Assembly: GCA_022592435.1 (NCBI GenBank)
Contig: JABYQS010000246.1
Span: 1 to 45,769, forward strand
DNA from: Cerioporus squamosus
Lineage: Eukaryota > Basidiomycota > Agaricomycetes > Polyporales > Polyporaceae
Length of the DNA: 45,769 bases
Reading direction: 5' to 3'
Shown: one piece after another, positions 11,082 through 23,110 of the stretch
Position numbering within the stretch: the stretch's first letter is position 1
Layout: every line of letters begins with the position of its first letter
The notes under the pieces: generated by a model
Seen by the model: the letters and a program-made list of their open reading frames with translations, nothing else
Databases searched by the model: none
What the model was told of the DNA's origin: nothing
Translations under genes and position numbers: made by a program

Positions 11082-12494
11082 CTAGTTTGTATCCATCTGA
11101 GCTTGCTCCTGCTCCCGCATCTGAACAATTCGCTGATAATCTGCCCACATCTTCCTGGCCATCCTGTCCCGTTTTGCTGATGCCCGTGTCTCTTCTGCCC
11201 GTGTGATCCCTCCTGTAGCCAGGAGCCCATCAGCCTGAGGCGGAATAGGATCTGCTCCTCTCCGGTCCTCCCCTTCCATCTCCTGAATCACCACCTCAAG
11301 GTCATCTGGGTCGTAGTGAAGTATGAAGTTGTGCATGGCGGCAAGTGCAGGCGGGATACGGATCTGGATGTCCATGCTGAAGTTCGGGGGATTGTTGAGG
11401 ATAGCATAACGCTCCTTGAGAACACCAAAGATCCGCTCTACAACATTGCGGGCTTGTGCATGTCGAAGGTTATAGATCTCTTCTGCATTGACTGGCCTGG
11501 GCATGGTGTGAGCCTCACCATGGAGGACAATACAGGGAGGAAAATCACACTCACCGAACAGCTGCCCGGCCCCACTCCTTGAGGTGGTACCGCACCTTCC
11601 GATAGGGTGTAAGGAGAGAGTCGCACAGAGCGAATCCAGCATCAGCAATGTAGTATTTGCCTGACCAGATACTCAGAACAATATACCCAGAATGAATGAA
11701 CAATAGCACTCACCCGGAGGGATGTAGAGATCAGTCAGGCGAGCATGGGTGAACATTGCACTGTCGGCCGCAGCTCCCTCCCATCCGCTCACAAAATAGA
11801 CAAACCGCATGTCCCAAGTACATGCGGCCAGGCAATTCTGTGTCAGCTGCCCTTTGCGGTTCCGAGCTCCGTCTGCTTCTGCAGCGGATGGACAGGCATT
11901 GATGTGTGTCCCATCAATAGCACCCAGAGCATTTCCAAAGTAAGAAGCAAACTTCGGATTCTCCCCGATAAAGGGATCAACTCGGTTGGCAGGGGGAAGG
12001 GAAACATATGTTGTGTAGAACGGCTGGGAGGAGACAATGGACAGAACAAGCTTGAAGTATCTGAATTGGAGAATAAATACTAGGAGAATTGAATAAAAAA
12101 GAGCGTACTTTGATATGGTGTCATTGGCATGCTGGAAGCGCTCACCGACATGGCGTATCTTCAGGCCGGTGACACTCATGTAGAGAAAAATTGCTGCTTG
12201 TTCTTCGACCGTGATATAGCGAGTGTCCTTGAGACCGTGCTTGCGGAGCTCAGAAACGAAGGCAAGGAAGACATGAAGCCGCATGCCAAGCTCATTGCGG
12301 ATGCGATCAGGATGGCCATGGATCAGCTCTTGAACCCACGCATGACCACTGAGCTTCGAAGTATGATAAGGTTGCTTCCAGTACAGCGGATCAGCATAGA
12401 GTTGAACAGCAAGACCCACTGCAGCCATCATATGGACGCATACAGTGAGGAGCAGCACCTGTAGCTGCTGGAGGCGTGGATCAAGAGGAGCCAT
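11082..12494 (-). CDS. Harbinger DDE (DDE_Tnp_4) transposase
   Basis: Exons 12494-12109, 12060-11714, 11660-11555 and 11496-11082 join into a 417-aa protein with consistent phases (introns of 48, 53 and 58 nt). The N-terminal helix-turn-helix-like part contains YITVEEQAAIFLYMSVTG and IRHVGERFQHANDTISK. The catalytic domain shows all three expected acidic residues: Asp in GAIDGTHI, Asp in KYYIADAGFALCD, and Glu in NVVERIFGVLKERY, with the LTPYRKVRYHLKEW segment between the second and third. It catalyses cut-and-paste movement of elements bearing the GGGCCTGTCC ends. It converges on the Myb/SANT gene and the two stops are 3 bp apart, so the 3' ends of the two transcripts must overlap. Nothing appears broken. 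Confidence 0.93.
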
Positions 12495-12650
12495 GGAGGA
12501 GGAGCCACAAGCACTGGTGGGGGAGCACTGAGAACGAGTGAATTTTGCCCTGCGGTGGGCTTATCATGATTATGTAAACACTGAAAAATCACGCCCGGCA
12601 GTGCCCGAGTCACGGTTGCCATATTAGGTACACAAGCGCTCCCGTAATAA

Positions 12651-12706
12651 TCGGACTTTTCCTAATAACGGCGCTAACGCTAATATCGGTGCAGCTGGAC
12701 AGGCCC
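12651..12706 (-). repeat. Right terminal inverted repeat of the Harbinger element
   Basis: Inverted match to 9619-9674. It is followed at 12707-12709 by TTA, which is also part of DUF6535 exon 2 (codons for TYSDE). Confidence 0.95.
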
Positions 12707-15027
12707 TTACAGCGACGAGATGATTGACCGGTGGAACAAGGAAATCGACACCTTACTCGTCTACGTACGTCTCATGGCAGATCTGTCTAACCACTTTTAC
12801 TCAAGGCTGATACTGGTGCAGGCGGGCTTGTTCTCGGCCATTCTGACCGCATTCAACGTCCAGTCGTATCAGCTCCTCACGCCCGCGCCTCCCACCGATC
12901 CCGTTATCGTCGCTCTCGAGAGGATCTCGGCGCAGCTCAGCAGCTTCTCCGTCAATCCTCCCTCCGTCAACTCCACGCACCCGGCCTTCGTTCACCAGGA
13001 TTCCACTCCTCCTCCCGCACCGCGATGGGCCATCTGGCTCAACGCCCTGTGGTTCTCGAGCCTGATCTTCAGCCTGTCTGCCGCGTCCATCGGCATCATG
13101 GTGAAGCAGTGGTTGAATGAATACAACTCCGGGCTCTCAGGGAAGTCTCGTCAGGTTGCGCGTCTCCGCCAGCTTCGCCTGGAGAACCTGCAGCGGTCGC
13201 GGGTGAAGGAGATCGTCAGTATCCTCCCAGTTCTCCTGCAGATCGCTTCAGCGTTGTTCTTCGCTGGGCTACTCGTTCTCCTCTGGCAGCTGAACCACAC
13301 TGTGGCGATCGTCGCAACCGTCCTCATTGGTGCGCTGGTGATCTTCTCTCTGTCCACTATCATTCTCCCCTGCTTTACAACACACTGGTCCTACCTGTCC
13401 CCACCATCGAGGGCACTTTACGAGATCACTCGCACGTTGCGGAATTCCATAATCCTTGCTCGACGCCAGCTTTCTTTCTGGATTCTCAACCGATACTACG
13501 ATGTACCGGTAGAGCTATCAATTGAGTTCCACTTGTGGTATGGTGAACTCGGCGGGGACTTTCTGCGCAATCATGCTCTTATCTACCGTGCTTGCACGCT
13601 GCTCGTCGGGCCATATGACACCTCCACCTCATTCCCTTGGCGCGGCATGGAACTCGCCGTACTCTCTCAACGTCAGGAGGAACTCGACGGCGATATGGTG
13701 GCGGCCGCATATACTACCAGTATGGACACCAACTACCTACACCACGCCGCTGTCTGCACCACAGAGCTCACCCTCCGCACTACAAGAACATGCTTCCAGG
13801 CAATCCGATTAGCAAACATCGCGCATTGGGGAGAGCAGTGGCATCATTGCCAAATGTGGCCGGTGCACCCCTGCATGTGGAGCGGCGCCATCATCTCCCT
13901 CATGGAAGTCTCTGGCGATGACACAGAGTGGCCACCATCTGCCTCAACTGCTGCGTTAACTGAGAGCGCGACAGACTACCTCACACGAGACAGTCGGCTA
14001 CTTCGATCAGATCTTCCACAGACACGTTTGGTTTGTACAGACTTGGCACGTATCATCCGCCACCACAGTCACTCAGGCGCACGGCACTTTTACTCCCTGG
14101 ATCTTGCATCTATGTTCCTCAACAATTACCTACCGCCGATGATGCGAAAATGGGCTGAAATGAATCTTGGCAATGATGTTCGCCGGCATGGTAAGTTCGC
14201 CCATTTGTCGCTGGGACGTCTTGCATCGAGCTAATCACACTTCTAGTCGCCTCTGTCTACTTGGAAAAGGCACTTGCAGGACTGGATGGGGCTGCTGCAG
14301 ACAACTCAAAAACCAAGGGGGCCCTCGACGCTCTTGAATGCATCATCTACTGCATCCCTCCACCGGGGTCCCCGGACTTCAAGCCCGACGATCCGGACTA
14401 CAAGGCTGTGCGAGAGAGGACTGTCAATGCGCTGAACACTTTTTCAATTTCCTGTCTACCTCGAAGGCTGAAGAATACTGGGAAGCGATAAACTACCTCT
14501 TGTGGCAGCTCCGCGAGCATGGACAGAAGGCCGGTCTAATGTCCTCAGAGTTGACACGAGCTATCATCAGCTATCGGGATGCTTACAAGAGTACGCATGG
14601 CCCAGAGCTGCCAGTGTTCTGGGAGGATAACGAGGAGTGGCTCCGGAAGCTCAAGCGCGACATTGACAACTCCGAACAGGTACACACTCCCGTGAATCTG
14701 CTCGATTGAAGTGTCACTAACTTCCGTTTGCTGTCCCTCGTGCAGAACGCCGCTGCCAGCAACACCGCATCGACACCCGCAATCACGGAGCTCCCGCTCC
14801 TCCCCGTCAATCTGGACACGGACCCGGTGGCTGCAGCAAACAAGTCTGCAGTCAGCGTTCTCAGGGCATCTCGGCCGGCAGACTACTCATCTCCGGCGGT
14901 GGCGGACGTCGACCGTGAGGCCAGCTCTGAGACCGAGCTGTTGGCCACCCTGACGTCCTCCTCCTCCCACTTGCATGCTCCTCCTTCCTCCGGCCATCCC
15001 ACCGACTCCTCTTTACCTCGGGCATGA
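12707..15027 (+). pseudogene. DUF6535 copy truncated at its 5' end and frameshifted
   Basis: The sequence joins the family in the middle of exon 2 (YSDEMIDRWNKEIDTLLVY), directly at the Harbinger right end, so exon 1 and half of exon 2 are missing. Exon parts are 12707-12764, 12822-14190, 14247-14679 and 14746-15027. The first intron (12765-12821, 57 nt) happens to be in frame and without stops. The core, helices and the HPCMWSG, ELDGDMVA and LGNDVRRHG motifs are all present. In exon 4 one base is missing near 14446-14450, after VNALNTFS: the downstream FLSTSKAEEYWE block lies in another frame. The last exon is a Ser/Pro-rich tail ending SGHPTDSSLPRA. A protein from the ATG at 12720 would lack the N-terminus and end early, so I treat it as a pseudogene. 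Confidence 0.85.
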
Positions 15028-16297
15028 CGCCGCCGCGGCTTTGCCACTTCCAGGAGGCTCGCCCTCCCGGGGGCCAGCGGGCCTTTCAGGCTCGTCGTCC
15101 CACTGCCTCGCTCTTCCTCACACCGTCCTGCGCACATCGGATTTCCCATACACGTTTCCTTGTACCTCTCGTGACTCGTCACTACTCGCTCCCGATCCTC
15201 GCAGTCTCCAGGTTCTCCTTCACGCGCACACGTACCGTCGAGTCGTGCAGTTTCACCACTTGCTCGTCGTCTCTTATCTGTATTCATGTTTAGCCACGAC
15301 ACTCGCAGGCCGAGAGCACCGTCTTGTTCCATTCGATACTATGTCACCTACTACACCACGTACCACTGCTTTCCCGATCGTACGATATCGCCGCGCTTCC
15401 ATCTGCATATGTATCCCACCATATTCCCGAGCCAGCTGTCCGGGCCAGTGCAGCCCTCAAAACAATTGGTCCGCGGCGAGCCTGTGTGCTCTGAGTAGAG
15501 TACGCATGTGAGCAGACATCCACCTCCACGCTCAGTGGGGGGAGGCAGATGTGGCAGCCGGCAAACGCGGAGTCCTCACCTGGGCGATCAGAGACTCGGA
15601 CAGCCCCGTCAAGCGACATTACGCAGCGCAGGGAACTTCGTCGCTCGCCCGTCCTTGCCAGAAGAACGTCAGCGAGATCCTGTTGGGCCCTCGAGCCTGC
15701 GAAACTAAACGTCGTGCAATCAGTGTGCGCATTGACATCGCCATATGAGCCGCGCGGGACCGTCGACGACTTACATTTGGTTCTCGACGGCCACGCCTGC
15801 GCATCGATGTCTACGTCTAGACGATTCTCCGGGCGACGCAGACTCCGACCGACCATGCCTTGCGTATGGCGGCCGAGTTCAAGCAGTGCTGATCACGTCT
15901 AGCGCGGAGAGCTCCGAACGACCATGCCACGCGAGCTCCGAGTCGTACTGGCCACGACCGGCAAGGGGCGCGCTTCCTCAGATCTCCGAAGACCCTGGAG
16001 CCTTGACGAGGAAGTGTCGCTGTAGATGTCCGTAAGTCACCAAGCTACGAGAGGGCATGGAAACGCCGCACCAGCGAGTGCCCAGCTGACAGCACAGTCG
16101 ACCGAAGTCGGCACAGTTGCGTAGCCCTGCGGCCACCCTGGGACCTGGGTTCTTGGAATTGACTTGACTGCACTTTGCCACGATCGCAAGCCGCATCTCG
16201 CGTTCCGAGCGATCTCGCTGTTTCACACCTATGCATTGGTCTCCATTGTTTGCGAAGCGGTGTCCGTCAGACAGGCGCTTACTCCGACTTGACAGAC

Positions 16298-16335
16298 GGA
16301 GGAGGAGGAGGAGGAGGAGGAGGAGGAGGAGGAGG
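16298..16335 (+). repeat. (GGA)n microsatellite, about 12.7 units
   Basis: Uninterrupted GGA repeats over 38 bp. On the minus strand this produces a run of prolines in an otherwise unsupported open frame. Confidence 0.97.
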
Positions 16336-16339
16336 CGCA

Positions 16340-17070
16340 CCGATTTCTTCTGGCAGCCCGCGCGTCCAGGAAGAGGAGTCTCGCACTGGTTGCGCGACAG
16401 ATGAGACGAGCTTGTCGCTCTCATCGCCCGAGGCGGAACTTTCATGGTGAGACGATGATGCTCGCGACTCGGAGTCGTCCGCATGCGTTCGAATCGATAT
16501 CTGAGGGCATGACTTGGCATTTCCGCGCACTCGTGATCCAGCAGTACTCACGGATATCAGCTCGTACTCCAGAGGGCGACCGGTAGGGGCGACCAGCTCT
16601 GGCGTATATATATCGCATGCCACTTGCAGAGCATGAGAGCGAGGAATGGTGAGTAGATAGGGTGTGGAGGAAGGGTGATGAGGGGAGATGAGAGGAGGGG
16701 GATGAGGTGTGCTGCATATGCGTAGCTCGAAACAGAAGTACAAGACGTACAATTTCGGGATACACTGCCATCCTCCATTCTGCAGCGTCTTCGTGGAGTG
16801 CAAGATGGGCACGACGGCAGCAAGCGCTACATGGGCCAAAGGCGGGAGAGGAGACTAGTTGTGCGGTGGTAATCGAGGTGAGAACGCAAGACGACAGGAC
16901 AGCGAGCTGACGAACGAGACGTCCTTGACCATTGCGGGGACAACACAGAGCGGCCGGAGGAACGAGGAGACTGAAGCTTGCAATTCACGTTGTCCTGAAG
17001 CTGTTCTGGAGGCGAGCAGGAGCTCTTGGTGGGACTGCAGGAGTGCACTTGCCTATGTAAGTAACGGATT
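16340..17070 (-). repeat. Degenerate dispersed repeat, copy B
   Basis: On the minus strand it shares ordered short blocks with copy C (22350-23110): a CTTCAGGACAAC block, CAAGGACGTCTCGTTC, a GCTGCCGTCGTGC block, and a CTCTCATGCTCTGCAAGTG block. The copies are strongly diverged and no product is recognisable. Confidence 0.35.
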
Positions 17071-19059
17071 GTGTCGCGTCTCGACAGATCCATGCTACTT
17101 ATTGCGACGCGCCTCCGAGTCCACGCGCTACCGACGGTGTGGCTCGCGTGGAAGCCACGTGCGCCGACCGTGCGCTGACAGAACCCGGCCTCTCCGACGT
17201 CCTCTCTGCCTTCTCATCTTGTCACCGTCAGCTTCACCCGTTAAGCGTTACGATCTGAGCGATCGAGGCCGTAGCCAGACGTGGACATGGTGGACGCCGC
17301 GATAACCCTCCTCCTGCAGTGCACGCGCTCGTCATCTGTAACGCGAGGCCTCGAAAGTCCTTCGACAAGTTCTCCAGCTCTACGGCACCCTCATCAATAC
17401 TAGTACTCCCGCCACTGTGGAGGTTCAGATGCACCCTCGCCCCAGAGCCCGGTTACCTTGCACTCTATTTGGACCATTCGCCCTCCGTGAACACTTCCGA
17501 AATGCCCATCCTGCTCGCTCGCCTATAAGACCAGTCCTAATGGCACACTTGGACGCCTGTCTCCCCGGTACTTTTGTTCAGGGCCGTAGACATCGGAGCA
17601 GCGGCCAAGGCTGTCGACTTGTTGTAGGGCACGACATTGCGGAAGCAGATAGTCAAGGTCGAGTTCGATCAGTGCCGCGTCCAGTTCGTCCACTACTTGT
17701 CAGTCTTCTAGTGCACCCTCATCACGCAACCAAGGCGAGTTCTTCTCGTGACATCATACATTTTGAGCTGTTGACATTTGCAAGCTTGCAGGTCCTTGTG
17801 CCTCTTCTGCATCCGTCTCGGTCTCCGTCTCAGGCATCCGCGCAGAAGGTCGAGGCTCCCGTGTCCTTGACGGCAAGTCTCAAGCAGTCTTCATGTGAAC
17901 CTCGCTACGGGTCGGTTTGGCTTGGATCCGAATCTGGGGTGGAGTCGTCGAGCAGCGAGAACGGACGGACACCAACCCGAGGACGTCGGAGTTATCTTGG
18001 TACTCGGCGAGTCATCATCCGTACCTCCTAGGACTCCCTCAATCTCTCAACCATCGTCTCCCTTGCTGTCGATGCGAGTCCCCTCAACACTAAGCTTAGC
18101 TCTACTCGGCATGTCCCCTCTATCGCCCCTCGCCCTAGGCATCCATATCCCTTGTGTTCATCCTCATCTCTCCTGTCTTATTCCCACCTCCGTCATCGTA
18201 TACAGCCGTTGTCACATTCTCATCCATACTCGTATCCCCTGACCCTCCCTACTGCACGCCGTTGCGTTAGCCTCCCCAATCTGACGTCGACGTCGAAAAG
18301 GTGCAGCACCGCTGATAGGTCGCATACATCTGCACCTGGCTCTCATCCTCTGCACTCGTGATGGCGTTCCTGTGCTGCCGCAATCGAGTACTTCAATAGC
18401 CTGCCTCGCTCCCCGCGTTGGCTATCTCGCTGTGGCGGTACCAACGTTAGTAGATTAGCGGGAAAGTGCCCAACTCCGTGCAGAAGAAGAAGGAGCGCAA
18501 CGAGGTCAATCGTGGGTCCACTGGTTCTTACTCGTCAGATTTCAGGCTGGCCGGTCCACCATGACAGCCAGGAGAGCGGGCGAGGGGGGCGGGCAGGCGA
18601 GGCGAGGCGTGGGCGGGGACAGAGACGCGACAGCACGACCCGGCGGTCGTCGTGTGCTATAGTACGTCTGCAACAGGGAGCGGCTTGTCATGGCCGTTGG
18701 CGATTCGCACGGCGACCTCTCATGCTCATATCCCCGTCCCTCGCTTGCCTGTCCTCGTCGCTTCAGGCTCATCGGCCTCAGGATCTCCGTCCAGCCCACC
18801 GCTGTGCCTGGCCCTGACGCTGTGACCTTCGACCACCCTCTCCGGACGTCCTTGCTTAGCCTCATGAGTCCGTCTCCAGAAAGTCCTCGTACCTGAGGGC
18901 CTCCATCAAGTTCATCCGCTGCGAGCTCGTCGTCTCCGTCCGTTATGCCAAGATGACCGCCGTCCTCCGAGTCCACGATTGTTCCGTGACATGTGCACAC
19001 GCCGTCCGCAGACCGCAAGCTGAGACTTTGGAGGAATTCTCATGCACGTCGCTCTTCCT

Positions 19060-19165
19060 CGGGCGTTCCGTCTCAAACGTGGCGTGCAGAATTTGGCCCG
19101 CACCGGCTTCGTCTGCCAACCGTGCACGAGGATGGCCATGGCCGTACGACCGATGTCAACTCTAC
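19060..19165 (+). repeat. Degenerate duplicated segment, related to 9505-9610
   Basis: Contains GGCTTCGTCTGCCAACCGTG and neighbouring blocks that align in order with 9505-9610. It marks the far end of the second duplicated unit. Confidence 0.5.
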
Positions 19166-19805
19166 ACCGGAGGCTAGAGGTGCGTTGGCCGCCGGATCTG
19201 ACATTTGTACACCGCTGACCACGTGTAGAGTGTTATACAGGCGATCATGCTGCACGACAGATATGGTGCGATATGTGGATGCTGTGCGGCCAAGATCCCG
19301 ACGACCATGGAGGATGAGGCATCGTCTGCGATGAAGACGAACTGGGCGGTGTATGTCGCTTAGCTATCCGTCGCCGCAAAATGCCTGTCGTGCGTTGTCG
19401 ACTGTGTTACCCTCTGGCCCGGGTGTGCTTGTATACTACATGGGATGATGGAAGCTCACCTTCGAGCTGCTCGTTCTTTTCCCCGTGGCGCAGGGCCCGG
19501 GGAGGGAGTGGATGGTCTCGGTCTCCCTTGCTCACCTCTCCTCGGTCATGATGCAGGATCCTACGCTCTCAGGCTGCGGCGAGTAGTGCCCTCTCCAGCA
19601 TGCGCAGGAAGATCCGACCGGGGAGCCATGACAGATGCGACCGGTGCATGCGTATGTCTGACCTTACAAGAGTCAAGCCCCGACTTTGATGGATCGCCTG
19701 TGTCCTCGAATATAAGGCTGGGTCGACTTCTCGATGCTAGTGTGGCGTCCATTTCTGACTCATCGGTCACGCCAAAGTCAGGGCCTCTACTCGCCTCGCC
19801 GCAAG

Positions 19806-21530
19806 ATGTCCTCCAACGCAGATACTGCGCTATTCCAGAGCATGTATGTCGTATTCTCTTGAGGCAACTACGCTTGCTGACACCGCCGAACAGCTACACC
19901 GGAGATTACTGCGCCGTAGCAGCCTCGGGTACGTTCTCCTCCTGCCACAACTCCGTCAGTATAGCGACTGACGCTTCTTCTCGCGGCAGCTCTCTTCCTC
20001 TATGAGGCTATCGTCACCTTTGATCGCGAAGTGGCGTGTTTCTGGTCCTCGAAGTGGACCGGAGCGCCGCTCTTGTTCTTTGCCAACAAGTGGATCTCCG
20101 TGACGTACGCTGTTTTGGAGCTGGTCAGGTTCGCTCGTATGCCTTCAGATCGGGTGAGTACCCTATATTCTATCGATCTGTGCATAGCAATGTCTGACCG
20201 GACATAGAGGTACGGAGTCCTTGCAGACTTCCGAAGTGTTACAGAACCGACTGAGACGTCCATAGCTGTTCCGTGTTGGAGATCACAACGGCCGTGATCT
20301 TAGTACTGCAATTTATCCCCGGCGCAGGTAAGTCCTGCTCGTCAGTCCTGGATTCGAAACCGTCTGATGGCTTGAGATTAGTTTTCTCCGGCCTCCGTAC
20401 TTTTGTTTTGAGTAAAAGCAGGCTGCTAGGACTCCTCGTCTTCGCATTATCTCTCGCACCAGTAGGTGCTAATCTGGCAAGTCGAACGATCGCCGCTTTG
20501 TGTCCACTAGAGAAACGCATACTGATCTCCCGTGAAGGTCTTTTTCGGCTATGGCCTCTCTGGACAGAACATCGCACCTTTTGGGTGCGCAGAAATAGAC
20601 CGCACAACTGCGGCGATCGAGCTAAGGCGAGTCCCCTGCCCTCTTCATGTCGTCTATGTAGTACGAACCGGTACTGACATGTCGCAGGCGTAGGTCGGCT
20701 GGAAATTCTACGCTATAGCCCGTGTTCATGCCCGTACCCGCACCGTTGTGCTCATATCTCGAATACCGCTCATCGTGGCCGACGTGCTACTCATCTACAT
20801 CACCTGGAGGAAGCTCGCCAGTCGGGACACCATGAGAGCGATTAGACAGTCCAAGAGACTCTCGCTCTCGGACATACTTTTTTGTGATGGTATGTTTCTC
20901 AGTGTCTGAATGCCATAGGATGGTCTGACTAACGAGATGCTCCACGCCAAACACAGGAACCATATATTTCGTGTGCGTCCCTCCGACTAAGGCGCTGATT
21001 AGACCCGGGCCCTGACAGACTCGGGTACCCGCAACAGAGTTCTGTTCATGCTGAACGTCCTCCACCTCGTCTTTTCGCTCACCGCGGTAAGTTGCCCTGT
21101 GGTAGCATCTTACAGATCTGCTCATGACGACACGCATAATTTCCTTCAACAGGTGCTCGCCGACAGCGGCGGAAGTTATCTGTCCGTATTCACCTCCCCG
21201 TACGTTGCTCCCTAGTGCGATTCAAGCGCAGCCGTCCGCCGCTCACCCGGACTACTCAGTGTCACAGCCATCCTCGTGTCGCGCTTTCTGCTGGAGCTGC
21301 AAGAAGCTAATCAGACGGTCGTCAGACTCGACCCCGACGATCCGCTACATTCGTCGCGGCATTCGTACGACGATACGCCACGCTACATCTCGTCGCTCGG
21401 AGCGTTCATCCATCCGGATCTCCCGGCGCCATCCGATGATGATTCCGAATCGCACTTTGGCTCGCACGCGGCAGGGGAGGAGGCAGACGCAATGCGAGCC
21501 GCTGCATCCGAGTCGTCGTCTTCGGTATAG
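19806..21530 (+). CDS. DUF6533-type multi-pass membrane protein
   Basis: A many-exon gene: 19806-19843, 19894-19928, 19990-20153, an exon ending at 20327, 20382-20476, 20538-20630, 20694-20889, 20957-20972, 21038-21086, 21153-21199 and 21260-21530. The DUF6533 signature is clear: FLYEAIVTFDREVACFW, then LLFFANKWISVTYAVLELV. Further family blocks follow: CSVLEITTAVILVLQFIPGA, FSGLRTFVLSKS, RIPLIVADVLLIYITW, QSKRLSLSDILF, VVLFMLNVLHLVFSLTA and VTAILVSRFLLELQEAN. The C-terminus is acidic and cytosolic-looking, ending ASESSSSV. About six to seven hydrophobic helices are expected, resembling receptor-like proteins, but the function is unknown. The intron before 20477-20537 appears to use a GC-AG boundary. 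The junction between 20153 and the CSVLE exon could not be placed in frame with certainty, so either an odd splice site or a small lesion lies there. Confidence 0.75.
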
Positions 21531-22349
21531 ACTGCATCACTCGTGCTTCCCGAATGTCCCGCGGGCCGCCCTTATTCTCGCGTAGTTCATGTTCATCGTT
21601 CAGACCGCAATATGTAACAGTATACATCTCAAGCATTCTCGAGCCTCCGACATGGACGCTGTGATCCTGCTGGGCGTCGGCATGGAATCGCTTCCCGAGG
21701 TCGTCTGGGTGGACCAAGACAACCCCCGGGCTGCCAGGAGACTCCATGCACGGGCAGTCTCGCGCACGCGTCCTTGTCGCCCATTTCCCGAGTCGAAGGA
21801 CCATTTGAGCCTCGGATCCAGTCAGTGTGCGTGTCGGAGCCGTTCTGCAATGAGCTGCGCAGGACGTACCTCGACGAGATTAGCTCTGAACAGACGGGCC
21901 TGCATGGCATGTCGATGGCCTCCGAGTTGATCATAACGTGCGTTGCGACTCAAGAAGGATCGCCAGGGGACAGAGCAGACCGCGACCGACCGACCCCGTG
22001 CCACAGTGTGACCATCGCCCTAATTCGCAATCGTATTAGCCCCCCAGCAAGGGCAGAGCTTCAACCCCGGCCGCTTCGAGGGCCCGATGCCTGACAGTAG
22101 ACAGAGAGTATCGCAGAAGAGGGTCACAACTTGCCACCTGAGCCGAGCGTGAACGCGGAAAGGATACTCCACCACATTGACGGCTCCTCCCTTCGCGGAG
22201 CGAAGCCGGGGGAGCTGGGAGGACAAATGGGATTCGGTCGACTGTACGCGAGTACTGTACTGTACACGCGGGCAGGCCCCACCGCAGGCTGCCTGACCGA
22301 TGCATGCAGTCTACTAGCGCCGCCCTAAGTATCGTCGGAGGAAGAGCGT

Positions 22350-23110
22350 CCGTCAGACCGGCGATCGCTGCGACTTCCGTGCTTGAGCATCGACAGTTCG
22401 GCCGTCCCGGGATGTGCGCGGGTCCGAGACTGTGCAGCAGACGAGACGAGCTTGCTGCTGTCGCCTAAGAGGCGCAAATCCGACAAAGGCGACCACAGCT
22501 ACGACGTCCGCAAGCGTTTGGTGCGATATCTGAGGGCCTAAGTCAGCGTTTTCAGACGTATTCGCAATCCAGGTGTACTCACGTGCCAGGTGTACTGAGT
22601 TCGTACTTCGAACACCTTGAACGTTCGTAGGAACAACCAACTCCGTAGTAGAGATGTAGCAAAGCACTTGTAGAGCGTGAGAGAGGGGTGAAGGAAGATG
22701 GGGAACAGGGTGGTTGGAAGGGCGGAGAGGACGACGACGGGTGTGTGCTGTAACAGAACGTGGGCACATTCGCGGCACGTCGCTATCCTGCATCCTGCTC
22801 AATCTATACAGTGAGTATAAATGCACGACGGCGGCAGAATCCGCATGAGGTAGGATATATACGAGTTGTGCGCTGGGGTATGAGTTCGTGGGATCGGGAT
22901 GAGAGTCAGACAATTAGACAGGGTACTAAGTACTGGTGGTGAACGGGACGTCCTTGATTACAACAGAGATGGTACACGGCGCTATTGCAGAGTATCCAGA
23001 GGGAAATCCTCGTTCATGTCCTCGATCGAGTTGTCCTGAAGGCAGGCGGAAACTTTCAGCATGACTGAAGGAGTAAGTACTACTGATTCACTCACCTAAT
23101 GAATTGCGCG
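22350..23110 (-). repeat. Degenerate dispersed repeat, copy C
   Basis: On the minus strand, blocks including CTTCAGGACAAC, CAAGGACGTCCCGTTC and CTCTCACGCTCTACAAGTG align in order with copy B at 16340-17070. The open frame at 22353-22913 is not recognisable as a protein family. Confidence 0.35.

Larger units (their letters stand above)
9619..12706 (+). mobile_element. Complete PIF/Harbinger DNA transposon (3088 bp)
   Basis: The ends are terminal inverted repeats starting GGGCCTGTCCAGCTGCACCG. The first 45 bp are perfect and about 56 bp match with three mismatches. TTA flanks both sides. Inside are the two genes expected of an autonomous Harbinger: a DDE transposase (minus) and a Myb/SANT-like DNA-binding protein (plus). 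They converge with their stop codons only 3 bp apart. Both genes keep intact spliced frames, so the element may be recent and possibly active. Its right end abuts the truncated DUF6535 copy at 12707. Confidence 0.95.
15028..19805. other. 4.8 kb without a supported gene
   Basis: No domain or coherent exon set was found on either strand. Long open frames (for example minus 16279-16839, plus 17417-18031) are compositionally biased, and one merely translates a GGA microsatellite into polyproline. Segments at about 16340-17070 and 19060-19165 resemble parts of 5117-9615, in the same order and orientation relative to the DUF6535 copy upstream. That is consistent with an old tandem duplication. Confidence 0.45.

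Noticed and set aside
12765..12821. Extra 19 residues (VRLMADLSN...) in the DUF6535 copy at 12720
   Set aside because: This is a 57-nt intron (GTACGT...GCAG) that happens to be in frame. The paralogues have an intron at the same place.
16279..16839. 186-aa minus-strand open frame with a polyproline run
   Set aside because: The prolines come from the (GGA)n microsatellite, and the rest is low-complexity without a recognisable domain.
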